A DNA stretch of 64,000 nucleotides from contig JALIRH010000004.1 in assembly GCA_023055505.1 (NCBI GenBank), positions 18,347,368 to 18,411,367 of the forward strand, in the 5' to 3' direction. The DNA is from Callipepla californica brunnescens (Eukaryota; Chordata; Aves; Galliformes; Odontophoridae). Positions 13,000-24,460 of this stretch are shown here, piece by piece. The translations under genes and the position numbers were made by a program. The notes under the pieces are model-generated. The model did not search any database. It saw only the letters and a list, made by a program, of their open reading frames with translations, and was not told where the DNA came from. Position 1 is the stretch's first letter. Every line of letters begins with the position of its first letter.

Positions 13000-13260
13000 T
13001 AATATTCAGGAAATCCAAACAGCAGAAGCAGCAGCAGCAGCAATTTGGTTTTTAATTTAGTTCGGATCAATTTTGTGACTGTTGTGGTTATAATTAGAGG
13101 GCTGGAACAAATGGTTAAGCTCTCTCTACATTTATTCAGAGCACAGCCTATAGAATGCGGTCCAAGAGGACACACCTAGCAAAGCAGGGCAAACATTTTT
13201 GCTGTGGTTAATGAATGGATAGAAAAAAATGAATCAGCACAGATGAAAAGCATCTGAAAT
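13000..13260. promoter_or_regulatory. Candidate regulatory segment with two RUNX-like words
   Basis: This repeat-poor block contains TGTGGTT (RUNX-like) at 13083-13089 and again at 13203-13209. TAATTA/TTAAT homeodomain-like words lie next to both, and a short AGC repeat is at about 13022-13041. The paired arrangement of RUNX-like plus TAAT words suggests an enhancer, but motif matches this short also occur by chance. No conservation evidence is available. Confidence 0.2.
13022..13041. repeat. Short (AGC)n microsatellite
   Basis: About five AGC/GCA units with one interruption. Not in a recognisable reading frame. Confidence 0.8.
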
Positions 13261-15769
13261 TATCTTTCCTCCTGGAATAAAGCCAGGCCCTGAGCAAAGC
13301 AATTAAACCATTTCTCAACACTTTCACTACAGACTTCTTGTTTCAAAACAACACGCATGTTCCAGAGATAAACATTCAACATATAAGCTCAGAAACATTT
13401 CTGGGGTCAAATGAGAGCTCCCATTCCATACCTGGATAACACGATCCCATCTCACAAAGCTGACCATAGCAGTGAGCTGTGTCACAGGTGATCTCCCACT
13501 GCGAGCAACAAAATTCTAACCTGTCTCTCACTGCACTGTGTTAAGAGAACCACTCAGGGGAGGCTCTACTGAGAAGTAGGAGAAAAAAGCTGCCCTAACA
13601 CTATGTTGTCAGACTGCCCACTTTAAGGTCTTCTTTCTGAGACCATTAATTTTACACAAAGCATACCTTTTGGCTTCTGTACCATATGTCTAGGTGTTCT
13701 CGTCTGTTTTAAGGTAGTATCTTACTGATCTAACTGAATTTTAGAAAGAAAAAGAATAAAAAATTAGAAATTTAAAAAGAAGGAGGAGAAGGGAAGGAGA
13801 ACAAATGCCTAATTTTAATGTGTGCCTTCTTGAAAATGTGGGTTTTTTTCATAGAGCTGTTCCTTTAAGCCAGCAACAGTGCTGGATGAGGCACAGAAGT
13901 CAACTCTCTAAAAGCTGGTCTTTAATAATTAAGGCAGACAAATTCAACATAATTAAGTTACACCAGCTGGGCATGTGCTATGTGTTTTTGAATGATGAGG
14001 TTGGCAGTAAAAAGCAATATGGAAGAGATGATCAGGTAACTTCTATACAATTTACCACTTATATTAAATACGCCAAGATATTCAGATTGTAGAAGGGTCT
14101 TAAGTGCAGGCAGCAAGTTTCTATTTAAAAATTCATTTAATAGATGAAATTAAAAAGTGAAATATGAAAAATTAAAACATCTCTCCACTATTGTCAGTTT
14201 GATAAAATGGAAAGAAAGAGGGACAATGAAACCATTTTACCCTCGAATTTGCTTGCAGTTTTCGATGTGACCCCTAGCCATAGTTCTCAAATCACTCTTC
14301 TCCAGAGGAAAATTACCCAGTCTTGATTGCCTTTAAAAGTTGTTATTCTTTCTGAGCATATTTTTCCTTCCAAATCTTGCACAGGATTGCAGTGAGAAAT
14401 TTGGAATCAGCAGACTGACTTGTATTAGTGTATGTATTTAATGTATTTACAAAACATCTTGCTCTTAAAAACAACTGAAAAAGATCTGCAGTCCCATACA
14501 AGTAACAGGAGAAAAAAGCAGGGCCACAAGGAGATCTTAAGATGTCATGTGGTCCACCTAGGGTCCACAGCAGAATCTTTCAGTCCTTCAAGGAGCAAAC
14601 TTGTCAGGCTGATTGGTCTCTCAGCTCCCCCCCTGCCCTCCTAGTGCTGCACCCCATCCCCTTGGCCTATGCCCAGGATCAAAGGACAAGCTCCAGCTTC
14701 AGGCACGAGGGATTACTTCATGCATATTCCAGGATACACCCTGACATCCTTTTCTGCAAGCCCTGGACAAAGGTGGATGGCAGACTGCAGCCCCCCCACC
14801 ACAGGCTGACTGCCTCTGCAGTGCTCTGCAAATATGCAGTCCTTCACACGGGAGACCACCATGCTGATAAACCTCTGTAAACTTTTCTCTTCTCCAGATA
14901 TAAATGCTATGACAGGAATCTGCCGCTTTATTTCCCAAGCTGTATCTACAACAGACACTCAAACTGCTCCCAAAATAATACCCACTAACTATTAAACCTG
15001 GTTTTGAAATTTGTGTTGGCAGAGACAAACAGAGCAATCTAGCAGCTCCTCACCAGAGGACCTCCATCTCAAACCTTATCTGACAACACACCTTTTGATA
15101 CCAGCAGATGTATCCTCACATGTTGGAAGTTAAAAGAAACGTGGTATTGATAAATGCAGGTGTTGGAAACTTGACAGGCCCCCAAAAATCCAACATTTTC
15201 ATATTTCTATAGCCCACAAAAGCAGGGCTTATGCATACACTCACACTAACAGCACTCAGTGCATATTAACTTCTCTGTTCTTGAGAAAGATGAGGACAGG
15301 CTTGGCTTTGGCTTCTCCATACCTCAAGTGAATTGAAGCATTTGGTTACGTCCATAGAAACAAAGTGTTCTTGACAGCCTTCATCAAGGAGATGTCAAAC
15401 AAACATAATCTATGCATCCGTCATTGCTCCAGCTCTTGTTTTTATATTATCTGACTTCAGAGAAATTGAGAAAAGGATGACACTTCTAAAGAAGATGAGG
15501 TATATTACCTAATGATAGTGCTTTCTTGAGAAACTTCCTCGTGAAGTAGATATTTAGTGACTGTGGCAGAACTGAACACGGAACTTGGGAGACCAACAAC
15601 TGTTAAACTTGGGACTTCAAATCACGCTTAAAAGGAAAAGGACATTTTATTTGTCCTGGAATTCTAGAACATACCATAGCTTTTGAGGAATGCATCTAGC
15701 TCATTAGAAGTGCAAGCCCATTTATTTTTTCCAGCATGGTGACAGATAAGTGAACGAGAAGACATCTGC

Positions 15770-16020
15770 TAAAATAGAATGGCAGTAATAATGTTAGATG
15801 GACACCTATCCATCTCCCTTAAAAATCCAATACAGCACTGCTGTAATTCGCTCTCAATAGCTGGCCATCAATTAATCTTTTGCAAGAGAGGTTTAGACCA
15901 TAAACTTCCATCGATTTTAAAATTAAGAATAAAACTGGAAAACAGCCACATGCAGAACATCTTCCAAAAGCGTTTCACAAGACAGACCTTTTGCTTCCCA
16001 GCTTAATCTCTGCAAATTTA
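15770..16020. promoter_or_regulatory. Candidate conserved non-coding segment
   Basis: A repeat-free AT-rich segment with a 75-codon open frame (15779-16006) that has no recognisable domain. Words such as CAATTAATC and CATCGATTTTAAAATTAAG give it an enhancer-like texture. The open frame is probably incidental. Inference only. Confidence 0.15.
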
Positions 16021-17471
16021 TGTACTTAGAAAAACTAGAAGAAACGCCTTGCTGCATTCGCCACAGAATAAATGTTGCAGTAAACTGCAGTAACAGCGAC
16101 AAAACCTGCCCCCGTCGATGCAGTGGGTGCTCTTTGCCTTAAAGACAATTTCACACTGTCTAAACTTGTTGAATCCAAGAGGAAATCAATGTTTACCACC
16201 CTGAGCAACAAAGGGAATTAGTTCCCATCCAACCTGTGAGAAGGCATTTATTTTCTATCCTTGAAAGAGCTTTACATCTCACACTCAGAATACCTGGAGA
16301 TCTCACTCAATGTAATCTCTAATCCTCCATCTCAAAGCCTCTGTCTACCTCCACAAGCTACATTTGGGAAAAACAACTTTACTAAAGGAGGACCATACAT
16401 TGCAAAAGCTTGTTTTTAATTGACTAATAAAACTGGAAGCATTCAACAAGGGGCTGTGGCTTTCAGGGGCCCATACACTGGAAATACAACTCCCTCCTGT
16501 AATGCTCACTAGAAACTGTTTCGCCATTATAATGAAAATACTTAATCTGATAAAAGCCACAAGAGGCACTGCCTCACAATGAGATTCAGAGAAAATCTGG
16601 GAAGAGATGCATTGTAGGCTACCAGCAATATAACAGAGGGTTACATGTTAATAAAGCTGACATTGCAAACTCTTTGCATTTAGGTCGCTAGCCCATGTTA
16701 TGTTGCTTTTATCATTTACTAACTTGTAAATTTAAAATGCATCAAGTCAGCAAAGCAGGTCTACAGATTTCAGCCACAAATAACACAGGAGATCACAAAC
16801 CTTACTGACTTTTCCCCCCTCTACAGGGAGGAGTGAGAGGAATTAGACCTTTTTACTGTGTGTCATACAAGCAGAGATTAGAAAACAGACTGCTTTAGTG
16901 TTTCCCAGTAATAAAATACCCAAATTCTGGAAAAGTCTTTCCAGTGCCACTTCAAACACTCCAGAGATAAGTAAACATCAGGTTCTGATATGCTTGAGGA
17001 GTCCCTGAAAGCTATTCTCTCTCCATTACCATCATGACAACAGTTGTTGTTCCTCTGTTTACACAGAAGACATGTGAAATACAGATAGGAAAGACTAAAA
17101 TTTAGGATGGTGTATGTTTGGAGTGAGTTCACCACAAGCAAAATGTTACTAACGCAGCATCAGACAAACCACACAGGAGCTCCCACAGCCCAGCAAGCTT
17201 CAACTTTATCACTCAGATGGAACGTTCTGGGTGCCTAAAGAAAAAAAGGGTCAAAAAAAACCTCTATGTGTCTACGTTAATAAGCATAACCACAGCTCCT
17301 ATGAAGAATGCAGTTGCTCCATTCAGCATTATCAGATTTATTTTAAAAATACAGAGATACGCTTTAATTTCCAAATGATCTTTAGAGGGAACAAAACAGG
17401 ATGGCAGCACTAGTGGGGAATTAGGCATTATTAAAACGATAAATCCCACCAAAGTGAAAAGTTTTTTTAAT

Positions 17472-17590
17472 TTTTTTCCAGCGCTGAAAAGGGTGAAAAT
17501 GGCTTTTCAGGAGCTCAACTAAAAAATTCAAATTTCTTTCTTCCTTCCAGTGGTAGAAAGGGTAAAAATGTTTTCCAGAAGTTCAGCAGA
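17472..17590. repeat. Diverged tandem duplication, unit about 70 bp
   Basis: Two segments, about 17472-17521 and 17541-17590, align with one small gap. Both share a CCAG core, a GAAA-AGGGT-AAAATG core and a TTTTC(C)AG-AG-TCA word, with roughly three quarters of positions identical by eye. The offset between copies is about 69-70 bp, so the likely event is a local duplication followed by substantial divergence. No gene is associated. Confidence 0.6.
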
Positions 17591-19672
17591 CAATATTTTA
17601 TTCACGTAAAGTAAATGCTTTGTTTCCTTTGTCACTACTTGAAATAGAAGCTTGGAAAGGCCATGCTAAACTCTTATCCACCAAAGCAGTCAAATTTGTA
17701 TCTTACACAGTGTGTACCCAAGGTGTGCTGACTTCCAAACAGGGCATCAGTGCTGCCTGAAAGAGTTCCTTTCCTAGTCGACCCAGCAATTAAAAAGTCC
17801 CCATTCATTTTACTAGAAGATGAAGGGCAGGGCCTGCACTGCAACACCCTGCCCAGCTCCCAGCTGTACACAGGCTGGGACCTTGCTGTGTGCCAGGGCA
17901 CACGCTCCACAGCTCTTTGGAAATCATGGCAAACACCCACAGCACCAAAGGAAGAAGGAGATTAACAAGTTAGCTCTCTGTCTTAGAAGAGATTTGTTGC
18001 ATGCACTATTTTTTCTATGCAATAAACAGAGAGTGATTTGAAAACTAAGTGCTCTAAGAAAATGCTTCAGTTTGTGCCAAGGTTAAGCTCATCTCTGTTG
18101 TGTGACCACTTCAACGTGAGTTGCAGAATTGCCTGTGCCTGCAGCGATAAGCCCCAACCCAATCCTCATCTGCCAGCACCACAGTGTCTGGCCTCCTCAC
18201 ACTGCTGGCTATTGCTCCAGCCTTCCCACAGCCAGCCTCTGCTCTGCACCTTCTTCTTTCAATTTTTGTTGCACCCCATTTCTACCCAGCCACAGCAGCT
18301 GTACTTCCACAGGCCTCCGACCTCTGGCAGCATCTTGCCCCCTGCTCTCCCAGCATCCCTAACTCTCCGGTTGGTAGAATGAGAAAGGAAGAAATGATGC
18401 ATTATAACTGAGCAATGGTGCAGCTCCAGAGCCCTATCTGTCACTGTTCTGAGGCAAAGAAAGAAAATAACTTTGCTTGTCAATGCCTCATCCAGTAGGT
18501 GAAAAATATCAGTACAGAAAAGGTTCAAAGGCAAGAAGAAAACAAAGACAAATTTCAAAAGGCAGCCAATGTTGGTAACTCTGTCGCAAGCACTGAAGTA
18601 TGGGATTTCACAGCAGGATAAAGAAAATCACACACCTGCTAACTTTAAACTTGAGGCGCTATGAAGCAGATTTGTTTCTATTTCATCTCCATCTGACACG
18701 GGTGATCAGTAGGCATCTGCGTGTGCTTCAGGACAGATTTGCAAATGAGCAGCACATTTGACCTTGGTAGCACCCACTCCAAGCCCAAGCAGAACCTGCT
18801 CCGCATTTCCTGTGGTGAGCAAGGACCTGATCTGCTGTCAACACAAGCCTCCCACTCCAATCTCACATCCCCTGCTCAGCAGAGACTGCACGATGACTGT
18901 GTGTGAGATCAGAAGGTAAAACGCAACCCTGTTTTCAGGATAGACACGCAGTACAAAAGCAGAAAAAAGATAGGAGGAATTCAGCTAGGAAGGCTTACTC
19001 AAACAGCTGCAGAGATAGAGATTAGCAGGCTCAAAGAGCTTAGGGACAGCAGGAGTGCAGGATGGAGGAACCCAGTCTAACCTAAATGATCCCATCAAAC
19101 CCAGGGCTGAGGGAAGACCACTGCCAACTGCTTTTCCAAATCTCCTTGTTCCAAAAGCAAAGCTGTTGTAAGATAAAGTCCTGTTTAATGTTCCAGCCTC
19201 TGCTGTTCCCTACCACTGGAAGGGGCACAGCTTTGAGCACATGTGGAGCAAGCTGAGGTTGTGAGCACCAGGACAAGGTCCTCACGGAGGAGTTTAAGCA
19301 GGAACAGTTGCAGAGAATGTTATTAGAATGACTAGAGCAAGGGAGTCTCTTTAAAAAAGAAAAAAAAAACAAACGTGAAATCACAATTTCTGTCTTCTTT
19401 CTCTGCATTAGAAAGAAGATAAGTCAAGCACCAAGGAAGAACTATGAACTACTTCAGACAAAGGACACCGATTCATTTACAGACTACGCAACCATAAAAT
19501 GGTTGCATCCAAGTCCAGATAGTGAAGTTCAGAAAACAAACACCCAAGACTGAAGTTCTAGAATGGCTTTTATACATTTAGGAGGAGAAGTCAGTAGCCT
19601 ACACAGTTTGAAGATGTCCTGAGAAAGTTATGAAAGAACCAGTACAAGTGACTGGCTCTCCAAAAAAGTCTT

Positions 19673-19695
19673 AAAAAAAAAAAAAAAAAAAAAAA
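19673..19695. repeat. Poly-A tract (A23)
   Basis: This is the longest pure A run in the window. The sequence upstream is not recognisable as a retroposed gene or SINE, so no insertion is claimed. Confidence 0.9.
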
Positions 19696-20504
19696 GACTG
19701 GATCACATTTTGCATTGTTTCTCCCCTCTACAAATGCCATATTCAGATCTTCCTAAGTTATCTGAAGGATTCAAAATAGAAAGTCTTCCTTTTCTTTCTA
19801 TTTTCCTCTCCCACAGACCTAGAGAGTGGCTACAAATAGACAAAAATTTGGGTAGGATGTTTTACTGTTTATTACAGCTATATAACAGAAGTCAAAGCAA
19901 TACATCCACTCATATTTCACATTAGAGCACATACAAAAATAAGGCACGGAAAAAAACTCCACACTGTGCCTCTGCCCCATATCCCAGTCAGAATAAAAGA
20001 ATTTCTTGCCATCCTCTACAATGAGGTACATAGTCTAATTCATGTGCCTAACCTGCTAGTTTAAGTTTTTGTTGCCCTCTTTTTTAACATTTTAATAAAA
20101 AATATTTTAGACTAAGTTTTTATTACTTCTATACATTAACTATATCATATACTGTATCTGCAACCCAAGACAATTTCTCTTCACTCAGTGCAGATCAGGC
20201 AACCCAAAAGCTTGGACATCCATAGTCTAATTCCTAGATGAATCTACAATTTTTATCTAATACATACTACGCAAACAAGCTCTATGCAAAAGCACAGGAC
20301 TAAGATATTAGTGATAACCACAAACTCTCCCATTGTGATGTATGGCATGTCATGGTTGCAGCTTCTGGTCTCTAATTACATCTTACTCTGCTGTTAAGAA
20401 AGATACTATCACCTAGAATACCTGGTAATACACAGTTCATATTCTGTGAATGCTTCTAAGCTTAATGCCTAACACATGGTTGTTGCTGTTAATGGGGAAG
20501 CACA

Positions 20505-20545
20505 CTCAATGATCCAGCAGTCCCTCCCAACCGTGTCTTTCTAAG
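20505..20545 (+). mobile_element. Possible CR1 3'-tail remnant
   Basis: The words AATGATCCAGCAGTCCCTCCCAACC and TCTAAG resemble the CR1 3'-end phrase that normally reads along the lines of TGATC...GTCCCTTCCAACC...TTCTATG. Only about 40 bp match and the terminal octamer repeats are absent, so this may be coincidental. Confidence 0.3.
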
Positions 20546-21234
20546 AATAAGCAATAACAGCAATAATGCTACGTGACTTAAGAATCCCTTGCTAATAGTT
20601 ACTGTGAAGTCAACTCTCCAGTTTTTACTGCCAGCGCTACATGGAGGTGTTAAAGCTAAACAATTTAAGTGCTACTATACATTTAATAAGATAAAAACAA
20701 GTGCTCAACGTTAACACTCTAGATGCATTGCTGGAATTCAAAGTCTTTTAATTATCTAGCATATTTCACTCATTTTTACCTAGTTAGTTTTAGAAGTGCC
20801 TTTGAAATCACATCCTCCCTTATTAGAAGTATTCAAAAGCAATCCTTCTGACTTCTTTTAATGGCTGTGCAGCACTGAAACACATGGATGCAATCAGCTT
20901 GGTGATGGGCATGACTCCCAGAAAGTAACACTCCCCGGGCACTCGCCAATTTTATTTCAAGTTCACACATGCAATATCTGGCTGTTTAGTGGGATCTTCC
21001 AGTCGCATCTGTGTACACTGCAGGGAGAGCTGGTACTGCTGTTAGCAGATGGCAGATGACCATTTCCCTTTATTGCCCAAATGGGAGTTGAATATCCACA
21101 ACAATGACTGAAATTGGAACATTTTTACAGGAAGCACTACAGAATTAAGTTAAGAAACAGCTACAGAAATGAACTTTAGCTTCCTATTTATTTTTCTTCC
21201 CAGCTTTCACTTAAATGTGATGATTCCAACCAGT

Positions 21235-21260
21235 TTTTGTTTGTTTGTTTGTTTGTTTTT
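21235..21260. repeat. (GTTT)n microsatellite
   Basis: About five GTTT units ending in a T run. Confidence 0.9.
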
Positions 21261-22146
21261 AATGAAATACACAGTAGGGATGGCCTAGCTTGAACGGGCC
21301 ATTGTGCTACACAGCACACCTTTGAGGAAGACTTCTGGATCATCCCTCCTCTGGCTTATTCCAGCCCTGCTTTACTGAAGTGTTGCTTACTGCAACTAAC
21401 AAACATTTATTAAGGCACAAAAAAAAATCTGCAATGTCTTGTGAGGATTAGATAGTTTTGTTTTGCTTCTTTTATTTATTTATTAAAAGCGGAACAGCCA
21501 ATACAAGGAGTGCATACAACTTGTCCAAAACTTAAGGAAAGAGAGGGGTTTTGAGAACAAATTCCCAAACCTCACTTCGGTGTTCAAATCATGATGAGCT
21601 GGAAATATGCCCATTTTTACACTCTGCTTCTGTTGCTCTAGTTACAAAATCACTGTCTATAAAACATGCATGGTCTGGGCAATGAAAAGAGCAAAGTATC
21701 ACTAGCAGCTATCCGAATGGTAATGATGCTTTGGCTAGCACCATCACTTAAAAGCAGAAAAACCTGACTAACAAAACACATTCAAATTTCATCAAGCTAC
21801 TCAAAGTATGAAATGACATCCCTGAGACCTCACCAGGTAGAAAAGTCGATTTAGTTCACAGAAGGAGGGATCAGTGCTGCAAGCAGAACAAGTTAGCATG
21901 TTCTCCAGCTCAGTATGCTGTGGTCTGAACAACACCCTATGCAGAGGTGAGAGACTTCAGGTAAAAGGAAACTAAATGGAAAGAGGTAGCCATGAAGAGC
22001 AGAAAAAGATGCATGAAGACAAAAAAATAGACAGTTTTGAAGGTAAAAAAAAAAATTAGATTCCAAGACTATAATTTTTCAACACCTTCAAAATGTTTGT
22101 GGAGAAAACTGAGTCTTGCTACTATGAAGACTTAGAAGAACAAGAA

Positions 22147-22174
22147 TACAGAACACTGTTTACAGAACACTGTT
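22147..22174. repeat. Exact 14-bp tandem duplication
   Basis: The unit TACAGAACACTGTT occurs twice head to tail. It creates a TGTTTAC (FOX-like) word at the junction and two AGAACA steroid-receptor half-site-like words. Functional meaning is unknown. Confidence 0.9.
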
Positions 22175-22546
22175 TAAGGCAAGAGTGCAAGAACCTACTC
22201 CTGAATGAATATTCAGAAATAAAATAGATAAGCCTTCAAAAACATTCAGTAGAGAAAACCCTGCCTATTGTATGGACACAGCTCTGACTTTGTTGCCTCT
22301 GGTATCTGGAATCAAGAGTAACCTGAAAAACTGAACAGAGCTGAAGTGCAGACATCTACGGAATTATTCCAGCACCAATACAGAAGAAACCTGCTTGGAG
22401 TAGTAAGAAGAGAAGCTGTGCCATTGTGAGGCAGTGGACAAAGAACAGTACTAAATTTTGGCTTACTTTCTCATAAAGCCTAGTATTCAGGTGGCATTAT
22501 TAACTTAAACAGCACACAGTTTCCCAGACAATCAGTTAATCCGATC

Positions 22547-23635
22547 ATGAACTTTGTTCATTCATGTCATGTAGAGGTTATGACTGAGCTTTTCTTTCAT
22601 CATGCCATCAGGAAACTTCTAGCCCCCCCACCCCTCCCAACACACACACGTTCACTTGATTTATCCTTCTCCTCCTGCCACTCCAACAAAAAAACATCTG
22701 AGCATCACTTTGAAAACTCCCATCTTGCATTAACTTTGTTATGTTTCTGGATCAAACCAGGAACTACAGAAGCTACCATCTGCAGCTGGAGGCTGTTCCT
22801 TGGTGCCGGTGCCTCTCTTTCAGAGGGGATTATACATGCTGCGTATAAGGAACTTTCAGCTCTAATGAAGCATAAAAAACTGAAAAGAAGTAACAGCTTC
22901 CCAGAGATCCACCTTCGCACTGAGCTGGCACAGGTACACCTCACAAAGGATACCCGCAGGCTGCATGCTGCCCAAACTTCTGCTGCAGACACTCTGTTCA
23001 GGCAGCACTGCTCTGTGCCAGGAAACCAGGCACCCTTAAAACAGTAGAGGTTACCCAGGGCATGAGGGCTCTCACTCCATTTAACGATGTTACGTGCTGG
23101 TAATGACCCAGCTGACCCCAAGCTCTTATCACTAGCATTCAGCAGCATAGAGGGGACTGTACCAACTCAATATGTTTCACATCTGTTCTTGCCAATCTGC
23201 CTAGTTTTGCATAAGACCTTGATTTCCCAGTTCATGCGAAACAGCAGCTCAAATTCTAAAGCCTGGCAAGTGAACTCACACATCCTATGCTTCAGCATAC
23301 AACAGCTGCAGATTTATAAGCTAATTCTCTTGTTAAATGTGTGCAAGATTGGCTCCATGCATTTAGGTCTCAGCCTGATGGATCACATCATAAAGACAAC
23401 TACACGACTCCCAGATGACTGTGTTGTTTCCCGGCTTCTGCAGAATGAAAAAGGAGGATTGTCCATGTCCCATTTGTTTACGTGGTCCTCATTTACTCTT
23501 GGGCAAAGCACTCTGACACTCAAGCTTCTCCTATGCTTACTTTTATCAGATGTCTCTAGAATTTTTACAGTCAAAATTATTTTTCTGCCTGTATCAAATA
23601 ACTATCCATTTTATTATTACTGTTATATCATTTGA
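22547..23635 (+). other. Open-frame-rich block (166 + 182 codons in one frame), unrecognised
   Basis: In one plus-strand frame, an ATG-initiated run of 166 codons (22547-23047) ends in TAG. A second in-frame TGA follows six codons later, and then an ATG-initiated run of 182 codons (23087-23635) opens. The minus strand also has a 147-codon frame at 22705-23148. The translations are rich in Leu, Ser and His and show no domain, signal peptide or repeat family that I recognise. Long open runs can arise where the plus strand is pyrimidine-rich, because stop codons are purine-rich, and that is the simplest explanation. A decayed transposon open frame or an unannotated transcript is possible but unsupported. 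Confidence 0.2.
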
Positions 23636-23686
23636 GGAATGTGAATACATTCCAGTGGGAGCGAGCTGCACAAGAGGAGCTGAAAT

Positions 23687-23702
23687 AAAAAAAAAAAAAA
23701 AA
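23687..23702. repeat. Poly-A tract
   Basis: A run of about 15 A preceded by an AATAAA-like string. No terminated transcript could be assigned. Confidence 0.85.
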
Positions 23703-24289
23703 GCTGTAGAAAAAAGGGTGTTTTTTTGTTTTTGTTTCCAGGCATAATATGAAATACTGAAATTATTTGGTAGAAAAGCTACTCCAGCACATCAGAATTA
23801 AATGCAACCCCTTCCAACAATTTTATCCAAGATGGAAAGACAAGGCTTTTCCTTGACTTCAAAGAAAAAATTCAACCTGATGATAACTAAACAAAGCATT
23901 ACAGATTCCCCCAGTGTGATTGCTATTTATTATGTTCCATCAAAAATATAAACGGAATAACCAGAAGAGATCCACTTGCTTTATAGAAGAAAATTCTTGG
24001 ATTACGTGGGAACTGCCTTAACATCCATCATACCAACCAATGGAAACAGGAAAGGAAAACCTGCAGAAGTGGTTTATTGTTGCCACTGTACTACATTCTG
24101 CCACTGAACCGACATTTTATGAAATGTTCATGTGTGTTCTCTTAGGACCTTTGCTGGGCCATTATTTTTTCTTACAGACTCACAGGCAGTCACAGAAGTG
24201 CCGATAAGGCAAAGTCTCTCCACAGTTTTGTAGCAGTAGACTCTTATTAAGAGAAAATAATTCCCAACCGTGTTATTGGAGGAGATGCT

Positions 24290-24460
24290 GAAAACTTCAG
24301 TAATTTGTTTATCCAGTTGATTTTGTGATGTAACCTGCTGTAATGAAAATACTCTGGATGGCAGGTGGAATTAGCAAATAAACATGAGAATGAGTCACAC
24401 AGAAATGTTTGGTCTGCTACCAATTAATTACTGAGGACTGTCAACACCAGGGTGGCTTTG
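24290..24460. promoter_or_regulatory. Candidate enhancer: E-box, FOX and AP-1 words clustered
   Basis: Within about 100 bp there are a TGTTTAT FOX-like word near 24307, CAGGTG (E-box) at about 24362, AAATAAACA (FOX, reverse) at about 24376, TGAGTCA (AP-1) at 24391-24397 and CAATTAATTA near 24421. The segment is repeat-free. Such clustering is suggestive of regulatory DNA but not conclusive without conservation or chromatin data. Confidence 0.25.

Larger units (their letters stand above)
12967..17470. other. Non-coding stretch with no recognisable gene
   Basis: No exon or repeat family is recognised here, apart from a small GCA repeat and two candidate regulatory segments given separately. 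Overlapping open frames on both strands at about 14.54-15.04 kb (112 codons each) match nothing I know and have the composition of non-coding DNA. Confidence 0.65.

Noticed and set aside
14542..15037. Two 112-codon open frames on opposite strands
   Set aside because: No recognisable domain and no coding-like composition. The overlap on both strands points to chance in a locally GC-richer patch.
17674..18411. Cluster of 70-114-codon open frames on both strands
   Set aside because: The plus strand is pyrimidine-rich at 18.1-18.4 kb, which depletes stop codons in all frames. The translations are low-complexity Ser/Pro/Leu.
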